Shown here piece after piece: positions 1-10,833 of a stretch of 64,000 nt of DNA (position 1 is its first letter; each line of letters begins with the position of its first letter). The notes under the pieces are model-generated. The model was not told where the DNA came from and searched no databases. It was given only the letters and a program-made list of their open reading frames with translations. This DNA is from Periconia sp. R9002 (Eukaryota; Ascomycota; Dothideomycetes; Pleosporales; Periconiaceae), in NCBI GenBank assembly GCA_023627715.1, contig JAMAHW010000059.1, forward strand, positions 62,001 through 126,000, given 5' to 3'. Position numbers and translations under genes: made by a program.

Positions 1-381
1 TCACGAAAGCCCGCAAGAGCTTGGTAGAGGCCAGCGGAGTAGTCATTGATTCCAGTCTGCTGAGAGACTGCCTTCCCACCGAACCACGGGAAGAAGTTCA
101 CAAACTTGGAGTTGTAGCCGAATGAGAGGATACGGGCTGATGGACAGTCCTTTGGCAAGAGATCTTTTGGCCAAAAACACTTCACAGGAACCTTCGTCGT
201 TGGCTCCGAAGTCCATGTCCCTTCTCTGTCTCCACCTAAGCCATGGACAAAGACGATACTTGTTTTAGGTCAGCGAGGCAACCAGGGCTTTCGCAAGGGA
301 GGAAGAACACACGTACTCGACTTTTGCTTTATCACTGGGTGGGTCGTAGAGAGGTTCATGGAGTCCACCTTTCTGAGCCAT
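1..381 (-). CDS. N-terminal part of a fungal alpha/beta-hydrolase (NLR-type front domain), truncated by window edge
   Basis: Two exons read on the minus strand: 381-317 starting at an ATG, then a 58 bp intron (316-259; donor GTACGT, branch CTGAC, acceptor ACAAG), then 258 running off the window start. The splice joins K-V-D to I-V-F-V-H-G-L-G-G, the oxyanion-hole HG motif of a lipase/esterase-like alpha/beta-hydrolase. It is followed by G-T-W-T, W-P-K-D-L-L-P-K-D and A-R-I-L-S-F-G-Y-N, a pattern I know from the front end of fungal NACHT/NB-ARC proteins with ankyrin, TPR or WD repeats (SesB-like esterases). The catalytic serine and any NTPase domain lie outside the window, so NLR membership is inference. 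The single long ORFs here do not show the gene because the first exon is only 65 bp. It is divergent from the gene at 1143. Confidence 0.65.
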
Positions 382-1142
382 CACAACGACTGCTGGACTT
401 TGGGTGCAGGTGGCTATTGATTACTTTGATCAAAAAGAAGAAGATAGGAAGAGTGGTCCTTTACGCCTTCTGTTTGCGAGCGACAGCTGCGGGATTTATG
501 ACATTCCTCCATCCCGTTCAGCCTTGCCATGTCAACTGCAAGCCCCTCTCCTCACCGGTAAGGTAATGAGGGTTTGCGGAGGCTGCTGACCGGTGGCCAC
601 CTCCAGTAACGTTAAATAGAAGTGATTGGCCACGAAAAAACTCTGGATTTTCTTGTTGGGATTGAATCGCTGCATTCATGGTGGTTTCCTGCAATCCGAA
701 GCGACGAGCCCTGGAAGATGCTTCAGCATATACGCAGCCTTGTCGGCCCGGCACTTGATTAACAGAAAATGCCTCACAGTCCACTACTCCAAACTAGAAG
801 AAGACCGCCGCACGAACAGAAGAAGAAAAATTTCAGGAGTTTAAAGAATTGGAACTACTCGTCGTTCCATATATATTTGTAGCTTTGTTGTATAAAGAGA
901 CCCTTTTTTCTTATTTAAAACGACGGCTACTCGCTTAGCTTGGCTTTATCCTCCACTGATTGCCGGATAGAAAGGTGTTAATTCAGCTTGACAAGGATGT
1001 AAATAGCCAAAATGCTGGTGATCGCCGATTCAGCCTTGCTTAGGAATTTCGCGGAAGTGAACTCCAGATGTTTCACACTAGAATAAAGGATGGTTTCTCT
1101 GCGTCGCATTACTTGGAGTCTGATGAACAGCAGCAATGAATA
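382..1142. other. Divergent intergenic region
   Basis: About 760 bp between two divergently transcribed genes. Small ORFs on both strands look like chance. A TATA-like TTGTATAAAGAG near 888-899 could serve the plus-strand gene. No RNA gene or repeat was seen. Confidence 0.5.
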
Positions 1143-3466
1143 ATGGAATCGAAGACAGGAGAGCCTCCACGTGAGCAAAAGGTGGAAATCAAAAATGCAT
1201 TGAATACCAAAGGCGTAGTGGTAGGAAGCTTAACAGGTAGCAATACTGTAATAGGTCCGATATCAAGTATTTCACCACTCCCTCTCATATTGCTAACGCG
1301 CACCAGGCCAAATCATCGGCGCAACCGTGACTATTGGAAACACCATTGCGGATAGATTGCGAAACCTTGCGCTTAGGGTTAAAACAGCGGCTAAAGAGCT
1401 TGATGCTATGGAGCGCGAGATAAAATCGACTACAGAGGTTCTCATTGACATACATGATCTGTACGCGAAAACAGAAGAGCGAGGGATGGACGTATCAGCA
1501 ACCAACACACCAGAAACCCAGACTCTTGAACAGAATATCATACACTGCAGAGACATGATCGAGTCCGCTCAGAAGGAGCTACGCCCATACCTAATCGACG
1601 TGCCATTGGAGTCAACGTCACGGGCGCACAGAAACGAGCGAATCGATTTAGACGAAATGACTGTCGTGGAATTAAAAGGAGTGATTCGTGACATCAAGTT
1701 GAATATGACCCACGGGAAATTGAATTTGCAACTGAAGGTTCAGGCTTGGTCCATCAAAGTGTTTAGAACGTACGTGACATCCGTCGACACATCGAACTGC
1801 ATTGCTAATCAGAATACCAGGAAATCCGACGAGCAGATTACCCAACTGAAGCGACTCTTTGAGGAGCTCAAATCGATAACAGCCAGTCTGAATCGACGCA
1901 AATCGCTCTCCCATTCCAAAAGTATCAACCGCCAGCCAAAGTTTAAGAAGATATTTAAAGACCCCCATCCCTTTCGCCGGCCTGATATAGGCGACGGAGC
2001 TCCTGTCGACCAACCAGGTCTATATTTCCCTCCACACGCCCGCCCCAATCCAACAATGATCCTGCCGTTGCCTCCGCCACTTTATGCCGGATGGAAGCTC
2101 CGCAAAGCAATCGAAGAGGATCATATACCCCAGCAGCGTATCCGTACGCCCTCTTGGAAAATTTCCGTTGTCACTCCACTAAACTTTTCGAAGGAAGAGC
2201 TTCATCTCCAGGCCACCAGTTTCATGATGAAGCAAGCAAAGAGAAAGCGAACGTTACAAGACGTATATGACGGTCTAAGAACACAGAGTCAGCGGGACGT
2301 GATTAATAGCTTGATCAACCGAGAAGACCGAGTCCTAGAGACCCTATACCCCAACTTACAGTGGAGACTTGCCGCTCTGCGCGCTAAATCCCGCAAGATT
2401 ACGTATTTTGCTACCGATATTGCATTTATGGTGGTGATCCTGAAGACGGAACAAAGGCTTTTTCCTATACGAGGGGTGGGGCCGCCACCTCCATGGTCAC
2501 CTTCCGGACCTCCTCCGCAACCGCTGGATGTGATATACGTCGATCAAAATCACCTGCGTCCACCTTCCATCATGGGAGATAATCACCCACCAGTGATGCA
2601 ACGCCCGATGTCGGATCCTCCACCCTACGCAAGATTGTGGCCACGACCGCCTACAGCAGGCATGGCAGGGCCGTATCCAGATCCGGGGCAACCTCCACCA
2701 CCTAACGTACCGCCACCTCCTCCGCCACCCGAGCCAATGCATATAAGAGTACCACCCGCGGGTAAGTACGTTAGCCATACTTACCCACCACAAACGATGT
2801 CCAACAGTTCAGCAAATATGGGTCCAGGTGCGTCGTCCGGAAGAACATCTCAACAAAGACATAATAAAAAGCATAGCGCCAAGCTCCATGGTGGCCCTGG
2901 TTACATTTCGAATATCAGATACACCAGCGCCAGATTCTCTTCTGATACTTCTGATACTTTTGATACATCTGATGATTCAGATTATAGTTTTGATGATCGA
3001 CGTGGAAGAGCGAGAGGCAGTGCTGGCCCGTCAACCTACAGACAGTCGGCCCCGCCCGTACATTCAAGCAAGTCATCACGGCGCCGCACGAGCACTTTCA
3101 TCGACACAAATGTCGACACAGACGCAGCAGTGGAGGAGCTGCTCGAAGGTTGGGAGAAAACGGTTGATTTAGCCGAGTCGAGAGCAACGATGACGAGCAG
3201 GAGTGGTGGCCATGGGATGTCGACGGAGAGTCTGCCTCCGTAAGTTGCTCTCCGTCGTTGTCGACATAGTTAGATATAGGGTCTGACAGCTATCCAGCAT
3301 AACAGTTCTACCTTCGTCCTCGCGGATGAGCCAAAACGTCGGGCGAGAGAGATCTCCGGCAGTTTCGATTCAAGCGCCTGAGGAGGAAGCGAATCGTGCC
3401 CAACGGCGACGTCGAAGGGTACACAACGAGGTTCGGATCATGCCGTCGAACTCAAGCAGGCAGTAG
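1143..3466 (+). CDS. Proline-rich protein with HeLo-like helical N-terminus, function unknown
   Basis: Three exons give 737 residues: 1143-1254, 1307-3239, 3298-3466. Intron 1 (52 bp) has a weak GTCCGA donor but a good GCTAAC branch point and CACCAG acceptor. Intron 2 (58 bp) has a perfect GTAAGT donor and removes the TAA at 3241, opening a 56-codon tail. Residues 1-50 include a Gly-rich V-I-G-Q-I-I-G-A-T-V-T-I-G-N stretch running into amphipathic helices. With the K-L-N-L-Q-L-K-V-Q-A motif near residue 180, this resembles the fungal HeLo-like N-terminal domain of STAND-associated proteins. The centre and C-terminal half contain several polyproline segments, an S/T/D-rich acidic patch (about 590-615) and an Arg-rich tail (R-R-R-R-R-V). 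No catalytic domain is visible. Its head-to-head position with an NLR-type gene suggests a possible functional pair, which is inference. Confidence 0.7.
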
Positions 3467-3980
3467 AACGCCTGAGGGTCCCTGGCTCAAGATGAGCAAA
3501 AGCCAAGCACACATCCTGTATGATCCGGTCGGTCACAGAGGGCATGCCGCATATATATCTGATTCAGAGGGCATTTACTAGGTCTTGGTAGGTGCTGGGA
3601 TGATGTCGCGAATATCCAATGCTCTTAGTCCAAGAGATCTACTATATCGCGGGTACAAAGTTAACGTTATTTGCAAAAGCAAGTTGTTCCATGTCCTCGA
3701 ATTTGGTGTTCCAAAAGTGAGTGCCGAGGTGCACGAATCCGATTGGTTCATGAAGCGAGCTCGAACATCGACGTGAACACCGAGACGCTTACATATTGAT
3801 GTCCAACTCCGTAGGTAAGCACGGAGTTTACGGTGTTCCAACACCGCCGTCAGCATTGTCGACGTTGTACATCTCGTATACCATCCCGATAGTTTCCTGT
3901 CCTACTCCACCATCTACATGGTTGTTCACAGCGGCCCCGAGAAGGAATAGACCTCTAACGCATTTTCTGGCGTTCGCGAT
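3467..3980. other. Intergenic region
   Basis: About 510 bp between two plus-strand genes. Only short overlapping ORFs without codon bias. It probably holds the 3' UTR of the upstream gene and the promoter or a non-coding first exon of the downstream regulator. ATG 3796 followed by GTAGGT/GTAAGC donors is an alternative first exon for that gene. Confidence 0.4.
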
Positions 3981-6722
3981 ATGGTACGGAATTCATCGCG
4001 AAATGCCTCACACTTCTGTAATGCTTGCTAACGATCACCTGTTGTCAGACCGGCAATCTATTTCCCAGCCGACTCCGCGATAGCCACCAAACCCGTAGGC
4101 TCAATACCAACTTCAGACGGAATGGCAAATTGCAATCATGTGAGCCTTGTCGCAAGGGTAAACTGAAATGCGACCATATGATGCCCACGTGTGGGAGATG
4201 CCAGCGTCGTAACCGAGCCGAGCAGTGTGTGTACCACCCGGCACCTTTGACCAAAACAACAAACCAGTTGCCTACACCCCAGGCTTCGGACTCGTCCAGT
4301 CCGACTGTTGCGCACCAACCCATTGAGTATGTGAACTGTTACGTTCCTCGGCCTGCTTACTGTTTTGTTTCCTTCACCTTTTTGATCCCATTTATGAATT
4401 GAAACATCAGTTCTGTCAATCGTCTTTCCGTATCTTCCAAAATCTCTATTCTTAGGCACATTTAGTTAGGGTTCTTCTCCGGCTGCATTCTGACTTATCC
4501 AGTGCCGATCCCGTACCCGTATCAACTGCGTCTCTCGGTCACATTGATCCATCACCGATACAACATCCCAAAGTCTCCAGAGCCAGCAGCCTCCCAGCAC
4601 AGCCGTCGTCGACGGTTCACTATGACCAACAATCCGTGGAAGAGCTCAGAAAGCCGGTGCCGCGCGCACACGTCCAAGCACGCACGATCCACCCCTCTGG
4701 AACGTTCATTCACCACGCAGCCATCCTGGCGGAGAATGAGTTAAGCGTCGGCATCTTCCCTTCCCCCGGAGAGACAGCGCCTACTGTAATCTCCCGATCC
4801 GACATAGAGCGGGGAGCTGTCTGCTTGACACTTCTGAAGGACTTTCCCCGCTGCCTTCGGTACATTGAGAAATGGGTAGGTAGCGTATCTCCACACGACG
4901 TACGTTCTTATATTCATCACTGCATAGTTCTCATTTGCAAAAGGCTTGACAGTAATCGAGCCGATCATGACAATACTCACGACGGGAATAAGCCAAACTT
5001 GGGGCAAATGGCTTCAAGGCTCAGACGATCTCACCTACATGTCTGAAAAGATTTGGAAAAATACTCTCAAGCCTTCGTCTAGTTCTTTGACTAAGGACAC
5101 CTCACCTCGCGATTTCTGTCTAGCTGCAACGGGAGAGAATCTTCGATGGGAGGTTGTAGGCCTCGTAGTGACTTTGATTGCATTAGTTTGTGCCAGCCTT
5201 ACAGGTAAAACCTCGTTCCCCATGCATGTATCCATGCTAACGACTGCGTAGATGGGGATCCAATTTTTTGCTCTGATGACGATGCTCCCATAGACCGAGA
5301 GGCCACCCTCATCCGAGCTCAGAATGCGTCGCAGATGTGCATTGATTTCTGTGATGACTTTGGGGTTCTTACTGACTTGTATCTCTGGCTGCTCTATGAA
5401 AACACCAGCGTATACTGCGCGTTGCGTACCAAAGGAAGTAGGCATAGCCTTTCTTTTCTCTCTCTTTTGATCCTGTTGATTTCATTTGCTCGCATACCAC
5501 TTTGCCATATTTGAATAGGCTGACGACGTTCCAGGTTACCAAAATTGGAAAAAAACTGGCACGTTGATAACCGCACTTGTGTTCTGTAATCTTCACGAAG
5601 AGATCAAGGTTGACGAAAAGACACCCTTTTTTATCAGCGAAATCCGGAAGCGGTGAGTGGTCGTGCTTTGAATCAGCCAACGTTGCAAAGCTAATCCTGT
5701 AGGCTCTTTGCCGCCGTGTATCTTTCCGACAAATTCGGCGCAATCTACACGGGGCGACCTCCAAGGCTGACGAGGAAATTTTGCCATCTACAAACTCCGC
5801 TAGACATCAGCGATGCGCAACTGATGGCAGATGTGCAGAACCCGGAAACAATCGCCATGGGTTTGGACGAAAACGGTTGGAACCGACGCGGCGCCATCCA
5901 CCTCTCGACCTTTCAGCGCCTCTATGTCTCCAGTGCGGAGATCGCCGAAGACATTGTGGAGATCTCCATGGAGATCGCCATGCCCCCGGACGAAATTGCG
6001 CGCCGCGCCACCGAGATCGAAGAGACTACCATAGAGCGTTTCGAAAGCCTGCCAGATTTCCTGAGGCTGCACAAGGAACGTCCCTTCCAGGACCCCAAGC
6101 GCTCACCCATCGAGCTGCTCTTCCTTGCCTACAACGAAATGAACGCCCAATACCACCAATACCTGCTGCAGCGGATCCTGATCAAAAAGCTGGGTGCAGA
6201 CTCGACAAAGCTGCTCGAGATTGCAAAATCCATGTTCAAATTCGTGCTGCAGCTGGTGAACAACAAGCACGTGTTCCGCGACTTCCAAATCGACTTCGTG
6301 AGTCTGCTCAACCAGAACGGCGTACCCTCCGCCGCGGTCATCGCAGTGGAGTTGCTGCGTCAGGAGCAGAATCCGTGCGGGATCATGGACCCTGCGCATC
6401 GTCTCCCGCGGTCGCAGACCATCCAGGATCTATCGGTGTTTGTGGCTTGTTTAGGTACGTCTCAACATCACATTAGCGCATTCAAACTAACCACCTGGGG
6501 ATGTGCGCAGAAACCATACCACCGAACAGCTGCGCTTACATCAGTTGCGAGCGCGGCCTGCGGTTCCTGAAGAAGATCCTCGACATCATTTTGAACCCCG
6601 TGGAGATCAACGAGGCGGAGATGCACATGGATACGACGTTGGGCGGCTTTGACTTCAACGATCCGCTATGCTGGCTCGACACGATTCAGCTGGAGCAGGA
6701 GTCGTGGCCGAATTTCAATTGA
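3981..6722 (+). CDS. Zn(II)2Cys6 fungal transcription factor
   Basis: Seven main exons joined in phase: 4049-4326, 4503-4879, 4944-5204, 5252-5437, 5535-5652, 5703-6454, 6511-6722, preceded by a start that must lie upstream of an intron because TAA at 4019 closes the frame. The best guess is a mini-exon ATG at 3981-3983 with donor GTACGG, giving 728 residues. The zinc cluster C-x2-C-x6-C-x6-C-x2-C-x8-C follows the basic R-R-N-G-K-L-Q-S. The next part is Ser/Pro-rich. The middle (L-R-Y-I-E-K-W, then E-I-R-K-R-L-F-A-A-V-Y) matches the fungal-specific transcription factor domain, and the C-terminus is acidic with F-D-F-N-D-P. It is expected to be a nuclear DNA-binding regulator. Its position next to a transporter and a P450 suggests, without proof, a local regulator. 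The intron at 5438-5534 uses branch GCTGAC. The first-exon boundary is the uncertain part. Confidence 0.85.
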
Positions 6723-6972
6723 TTGCGTGCGCTATTTCTCGCTTGTACATGACAAAAAATGGCGGAACATCACCCCCCATGTATTTCCACTTGGAAATAA
6801 TGCGCGTCCAGGTTCTGACATGTAAATAAAAATCCAAAAGCCAGCCACGTAAGCGCAATATCCTACATGTATACAAAAAGAAACCCCTCAATCAGACTTG
6901 AAAACCGATCCAAAATACCGCGCGCCGGCCCACACCAGAAAACAAGCATATCGCGCATCAATCAATCCCAAC

Positions 6973-6973
<1 letters not shown>

Positions 6974-7007
<34 letters not shown>
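6974..7007 (+). repeat. Poly(A) homopolymer, 34 bp
   Basis: An uninterrupted A run in the 333 bp spacer (6723-7055) between convergent genes. Read from the minus-strand gene it is a poly(T). It may be an assembly-sensitive homopolymer or a relic of a retroposed poly(A) tail. No element body was recognised next to it. Confidence 0.95.
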
Positions 7008-7008
<1 letters not shown>

Positions 7009-7055
7009 ATACAAAACACCAACCTCACTCCAATTCCCATCCCTCCCCTTCTCCT

Positions 7056-7355
7056 TCACACCCTCCCCCCAACCACCTCCCCATAACTCGGAGGCGGCGC
7101 CCCATCATCCACCCCATTCACCGTACCCTCACCATCCCTCTTCCTCCTCATACCGGTAACCTTCTTACCCCCCACCCTTCCACCACCTCCTCCCCTCTCC
7201 GTCCCCATACCTGTACCTGTCGTCGCCACGCCAAACGCCGCAGCTTGATCATCCCAGTCCTGCATCGCAGAAGCTTTGCGCGCTTTCTTCTCATCGCGAT
7301 GTTCTTTTATTTTGAGGGCGCCGAGGCCGAGGGTTAGGAGGAGGAGGGATGCCAT
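7056..7355 (-). CDS. Small hypothetical protein with C-terminal PPxY motif
   Basis: A 99-residue intronless ORF. I chose the ATG at 7355 (M-A-S-L-L-L-L-T-L-G-L-G) because the open frame upstream is a His/Thr/Asn-rich translation of simple repeats. A short hydrophobic N-terminus (residues 3-14) could be a membrane anchor or uncleaved signal. It is followed by a charged helix (E-H-R-D-E-K-K-A-R-K) and a Gly-rich linker with five consecutive glycines. The end reads G-A-P-P-P-S-Y-G-E-V-V, a PPxY motif of the kind bound by WW domains of Rsp5/Nedd4 ligases. It is not a family I recognise. The low-complexity surroundings leave some doubt that it is translated. Confidence 0.5.
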   Translation of the reverse strand: MASLLLLTLGLGALKIKEHRDEKKARKASAMQDWDDQAAAFGVATTGTGMGTERGGGGGRVGGKKVTGMRRKRDGEGTVNGVDDGAPPPSYGEVVGGRV

Positions 7356-8403
7356 TGGTTTTGGTTTTGGTTGCGGTGGTGAGATGTTAGGGTCTTGGGT
7401 GTGGGTGTGGGTATGGGTGTGGTGATGGCGTGGGGTGTAGCAGTGGTGGTAGTGGTGGTTACGGCGACCGTGGTGGTGGTGGCGTGCAATGAATTTCGCG
7501 ATGATAGGGTGGTGTGTTTGGAGGGGGGTTGCGGGGTTCTCGTTGTTGTTGTTGGTGTGGTGGTAGAATGGAGTGGTGTTGTTGTAGCGTCTGCGGCACA
7601 TCGTGGTTGGTGGTGAATATATACTTAGGGTGTGTGGATTGATTTGCAGTTTGTTTTTGTTCGGTGTTTGGTTTAGGCGGTGATGGGGGATATTGAGGCT
7701 GTGTAGATGGTTATGGATGGATCGAGGCCTGTGCTATTGGGGTGTATTTGGAATGTCGCTGGCTGCTGAGCCGAACGGGGATGGGATGTGAGGGTTCGGG
7801 TGCGATGTGCGAGATGCGAGGTGTGGAACGCGATTGCGCTGCGATTCGACGAGAGGATGAGAGACAGGGTAAAAATAAATGTTCTGAGAGCTGAGCTGAA
7901 CTGGGAACGACTACGGCGATGAGTTTGCTGCGAATAAAATATCTACGCGTAACAGAAACCTCTCGATGTTCTTATACTTGCTGCCTACCTTTCAGAAGTA
8001 TTTACGATGCCATACGCAACGCAACCATCCTTCGCATTCGTCTACTTTCACCTTGTTTCCCCCTCCCTCGCCTGGCCGCAAGTGGATTCGAACATCGCAC
8101 TCGCTTAGATGCTTACGCGCAATACCTAGTTCGCGGCTGCCACGCGCTTGCGTGCGTGCGTGTGTGTGTGTGGCTGAGCTCTAGGTACATAGTGACAAAT
8201 TCCACGAATGCGAACAAACAGCAAGAAGCGAGACGACATCGGAACGTCTTTTCCTCCGAGTACCTGGGTTGTATCTTAAGCGAGGGGGAGGGTGTCCCAG
8301 TAACTTACTGTAGTGGCGCATCATGCATGGCTAACCTGGTTCCCGGTTCGTGTTGTGGGAAGTTGACAGTTCCAGATGTTCGGGTAGATGCATACAGAGG
8401 GAG

Positions 8404-8551
8404 TCGCACGTCGGGTGGTTGCGTATCGGGAGGTTCAGTGTACTTACTAAGAATTGATTAATAGTATTAAATAGAGGTAAAAGGTCTGATTTGTAACTTA
8501 CCAAACCATAGTTTATCTGAACCTCCCGATATGCGGCGTCCCGACGTGCGA
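8404..8551. repeat. Inverted repeat, 35 bp arms with 78 bp spacer
   Basis: Left arm 8404-8438 and right arm 8517-8551 are reverse complements at 30 of 35 positions. The outer 12 (TCGCACGTCGGG) and inner 15 (TATCGGGAGGTTCAG) bases are perfect, with mismatches confined to an 8 bp centre. The spacer is AT-rich. It could be a small foldback/MITE-like element or a structured transcript. No target-site duplication was evident. Confidence 0.85.
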
Positions 8552-8605
8552 CCTTTAGCGTACCAGATGATATTGACGAATCAGATGTAGCGGAATATCT
8601 CCTTT

Positions 8606-8677
8606 GAGTCGGTGGTTTAGTGGTAAAACAAGCCGGTGCCAAAAGGTCTGGGGCTGAACTGGGTAACGGTCTTCGCG
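8606..8677 (+). pseudogene. tRNA-Gly(GCC)-like 5' half, degenerate 3' half
   Basis: The A-box region GTGGTTTAGTGGTAAAA matches the 5' half of eukaryotic tRNA-Gly as I know it. The layout fits tRNA numbering: acceptor 8606-8612, a D-stem pairing GTTT with AAAC, and an anticodon loop G-T-G-C-C-A-A placing GCC at 8638-8640 after T33. The anticodon stem and T arm do not pair, there is no B box GGTTCRANNCC, and no 3' acceptor strand complements the 5' one. So this is a tRNA relic or the head of a tRNA-derived SINE rather than a working tRNA. Confidence 0.45.
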
Positions 8678-9122
8678 GATACCTACCCTTTACGTCCGTA
8701 AGCTACACTTACGCCCGATAGATTTTGGTGGGCATAGAGCTGCTTCCTGCTGCTTCCGCAATTGCGTCGGGTTGGTTTGCGAATGATTCAATGACGAGTG
8801 TCCTGTGAAAAGACGAGTGATGAAATGTGTCGTTGATTGTGGGGGCCGAAGCCCCCATCATTGTAGCAGCATTCGCGTGCGCAATCCGATTCAAACAACT
8901 TGGGAAACGTAATGCTGGCTAAAGAATTGAAGGGAAAAAACATCCGAATGTTGCACATGCTGACTACTTATGTAACGATATTGGCATTGATGAGTAGCAC
9001 GCGCGGAATCTAAGAAAAGCATGCCTACTTGCTCGCAGGACAACCCCCCAGAAACCCGTCCGGGAATTCGAAAACCATGAACGTTTCATTCCCGTCGAAA
9101 ATCAAAAAGTGCGCCGACACAA

Positions 9123-10833
9123 TCAAGCATGCTCCCTATGCTCCGAATCCGCCACCTTCCCCATCGCCTCCTCGATCTCATTCCTCGCAGACTCATCCGC
9201 CAGAGCACGGCTCGGCTGCCACTTCGCCGACATCCTCGGCGTCGTCTCCTCCAACATGCAGTCAATCTGCTCCAGCGACAAGCCCTTGGTCTCGGGGACC
9301 AGAAAGTACGCAAACACGATGCACAGCGAGCACGTCGCACCCCACACGAAGAACACCTTGGCCTTGAGGTTCCCTTTATCCTTATCCACCATGTACGGCG
9401 TCATGTATCCAATGACTAGGTTCCAAAGCCAGTTGGACGAGGTCGAGAGCGCGATGCCCTTTGCGCGGATAGGGAGGGGGAAGATCTCGCTGACGACGAC
9501 CCACGCGGCGGGGCCCCAGGTGGTGGCGAAGAAGAAGATGTAGATGCAGGTGAAGATGATGAGGCAATAGCTTGCGGCGGAAGATCCTTCGGAGATAGTG
9601 CCGACGATGGCGATGATGAATTCGCATACGAGCATGCCGACGGCGCCGTAGATGAGAAGCATGCGACGGCCGAGTTTCTCGATGATCCAGAGAGAGAGCG
9701 GCGTGGAGCCGACGTTTACGGCCGTTGTTATCATGGAGATGACGAAGCTATTCTGGAGGCCGATCTGTTGGAAGAAGGTCGTGCCGTAATAGAAGACTGG
9801 GTGCGTTAGTTGGAGTCTGGATGAAGGAGGGAATTCGGCTTACTGAAGTTGACACCGGTCCACTGCTGCATCATCTGAAGAGCCATGCCGAGAACCACAC
9901 GGCGCAGGTTTCCAGACGGCTTCCATCCACCGCGGAAGCAATCCAGCCACCCGGATGCCATTTTCCGCATCTCATGTCGATAGTTTGCGAGAATCTCTGC
10001 CATCTCGTCTGTGATTTCCTGAGACTCAGCGGGATGACCGCGAAGCGTAGCCAGCGATTTACGAGCTGAGTCGAGCTGTCCAACCTTGATATAATAACGT
10101 GGAGATTCCGGGAGAAACAGCAATCCTCCGCCGAGAATGATTGCCCATAGGAACTGGACGGCAATCGGGATGCGGTACGAGCGCGAGTCCATGCGTCCCT
10201 GTGACGTCTGATTCACCACCGCAGCAAGAAGAAGACCGATAGTAATGAACAACTGGTATCCGCTCAAGATACTTCCCCGTACAGCCTTCGGTGCAACTTC
10301 ACCCAGGTAGGTAAGTATGACAGCACTGACGAACCCGACGCCGAAGCCTGCAATGAGACGCCCGGGGACCAGGAGACCGACGGAGGTGGATGCGACCTGC
10401 AAGACTACTCCGCCTGCGAAGACGACGCATCCTGCAATGATGGTCTTTCGACGACCAATCCAGTCGGCGACAGAACCCGCGAAAAGAGCGCCAAAAAATG
10501 TCCCCGCGGAAAGAATAGAAACGATGAGTGATTTTTGCCAGGTCGTGTAGAGATGGCCATTGTACGCATCTTCGCTGCTTGATGGGCCTGAGGAGAGAGT
10601 TTAGCTGATGCAATGTTCTTAGAGTTCTGTCTACAGATATCCTCACCTCCGAATTCTTGCTTGAAGAAATTCATCCCCAACACCCCGCTGATATATCCAG
10701 AGTCATATCCGAAGAGAATCCCACCAAAGGCCGCGAACGCGCATATCAAGTATCCACGCAGAGTAACGGGTGCTTCGATACGAGCGAGCTCACCACCGGA
10801 ATCTCCACCACGCGGGGAAGTCATTGTCCGCAT
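9123..10833 (-). CDS. MFS sugar transporter
   Basis: Three exons, 534 residues: 10833-10647, 10587-9844, 9796-9123, with introns of 59 and 47 bp that keep phase 1 on both sides. It shows the sugar-porter signatures: F-G-Y-D-S-G-Y-I-S-G in TM1, V-A-D-W-I-G-R-R-K between TM2 and TM3, P-E-S-P-R-Y-Y after TM6, E-K-L-G-R-R between TM8 and TM9, and V-P-E-T-K-G-L-S-L-E-Q at the end of TM12. Twelve hydrophobic segments are expected and the length is normal for the family. A plasma-membrane proton-coupled monosaccharide or related substrate carrier is likely; the substrate cannot be read from sequence. ATG 10824 is an alternative start. It lies directly downstream of a same-strand P450, so the two could be co-regulated. 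Confidence 0.92.

Larger units (their letters stand above)
7356..9122. other. Gene-free spacer with simple repeats
   Basis: Holds GT/GGT-rich low complexity (7390-7600), a GTGC/GT microsatellite (about 8149-8173), an inverted repeat and a tRNA-Gly-like fragment (both listed separately). No supported protein gene. A 61-codon minus ORF at 8709-8894 has no recognisable features. Confidence 0.5.

Noticed and set aside
5781..6476. 231-codon alternative plus frame inside the Zn2Cys6 gene
   Set aside because: A shadow of the main exon, which continues correctly across introns on both sides; Arg/Pro/His-rich out-of-frame composition.
8060..8125. GGATTCGAAC on the plus strand, resembling the reverse complement of a tRNA T arm (minus-strand tRNA)
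   Set aside because: The T stem does not pair, no matching acceptor strand or A box lies at the right distance, and the anticodon arm is missing.
8149..8173. GTGC/GT alternating run considered as Z-DNA or a regulatory element
   Set aside because: An ordinary microsatellite of about 25 bp; nothing ties it to a gene.
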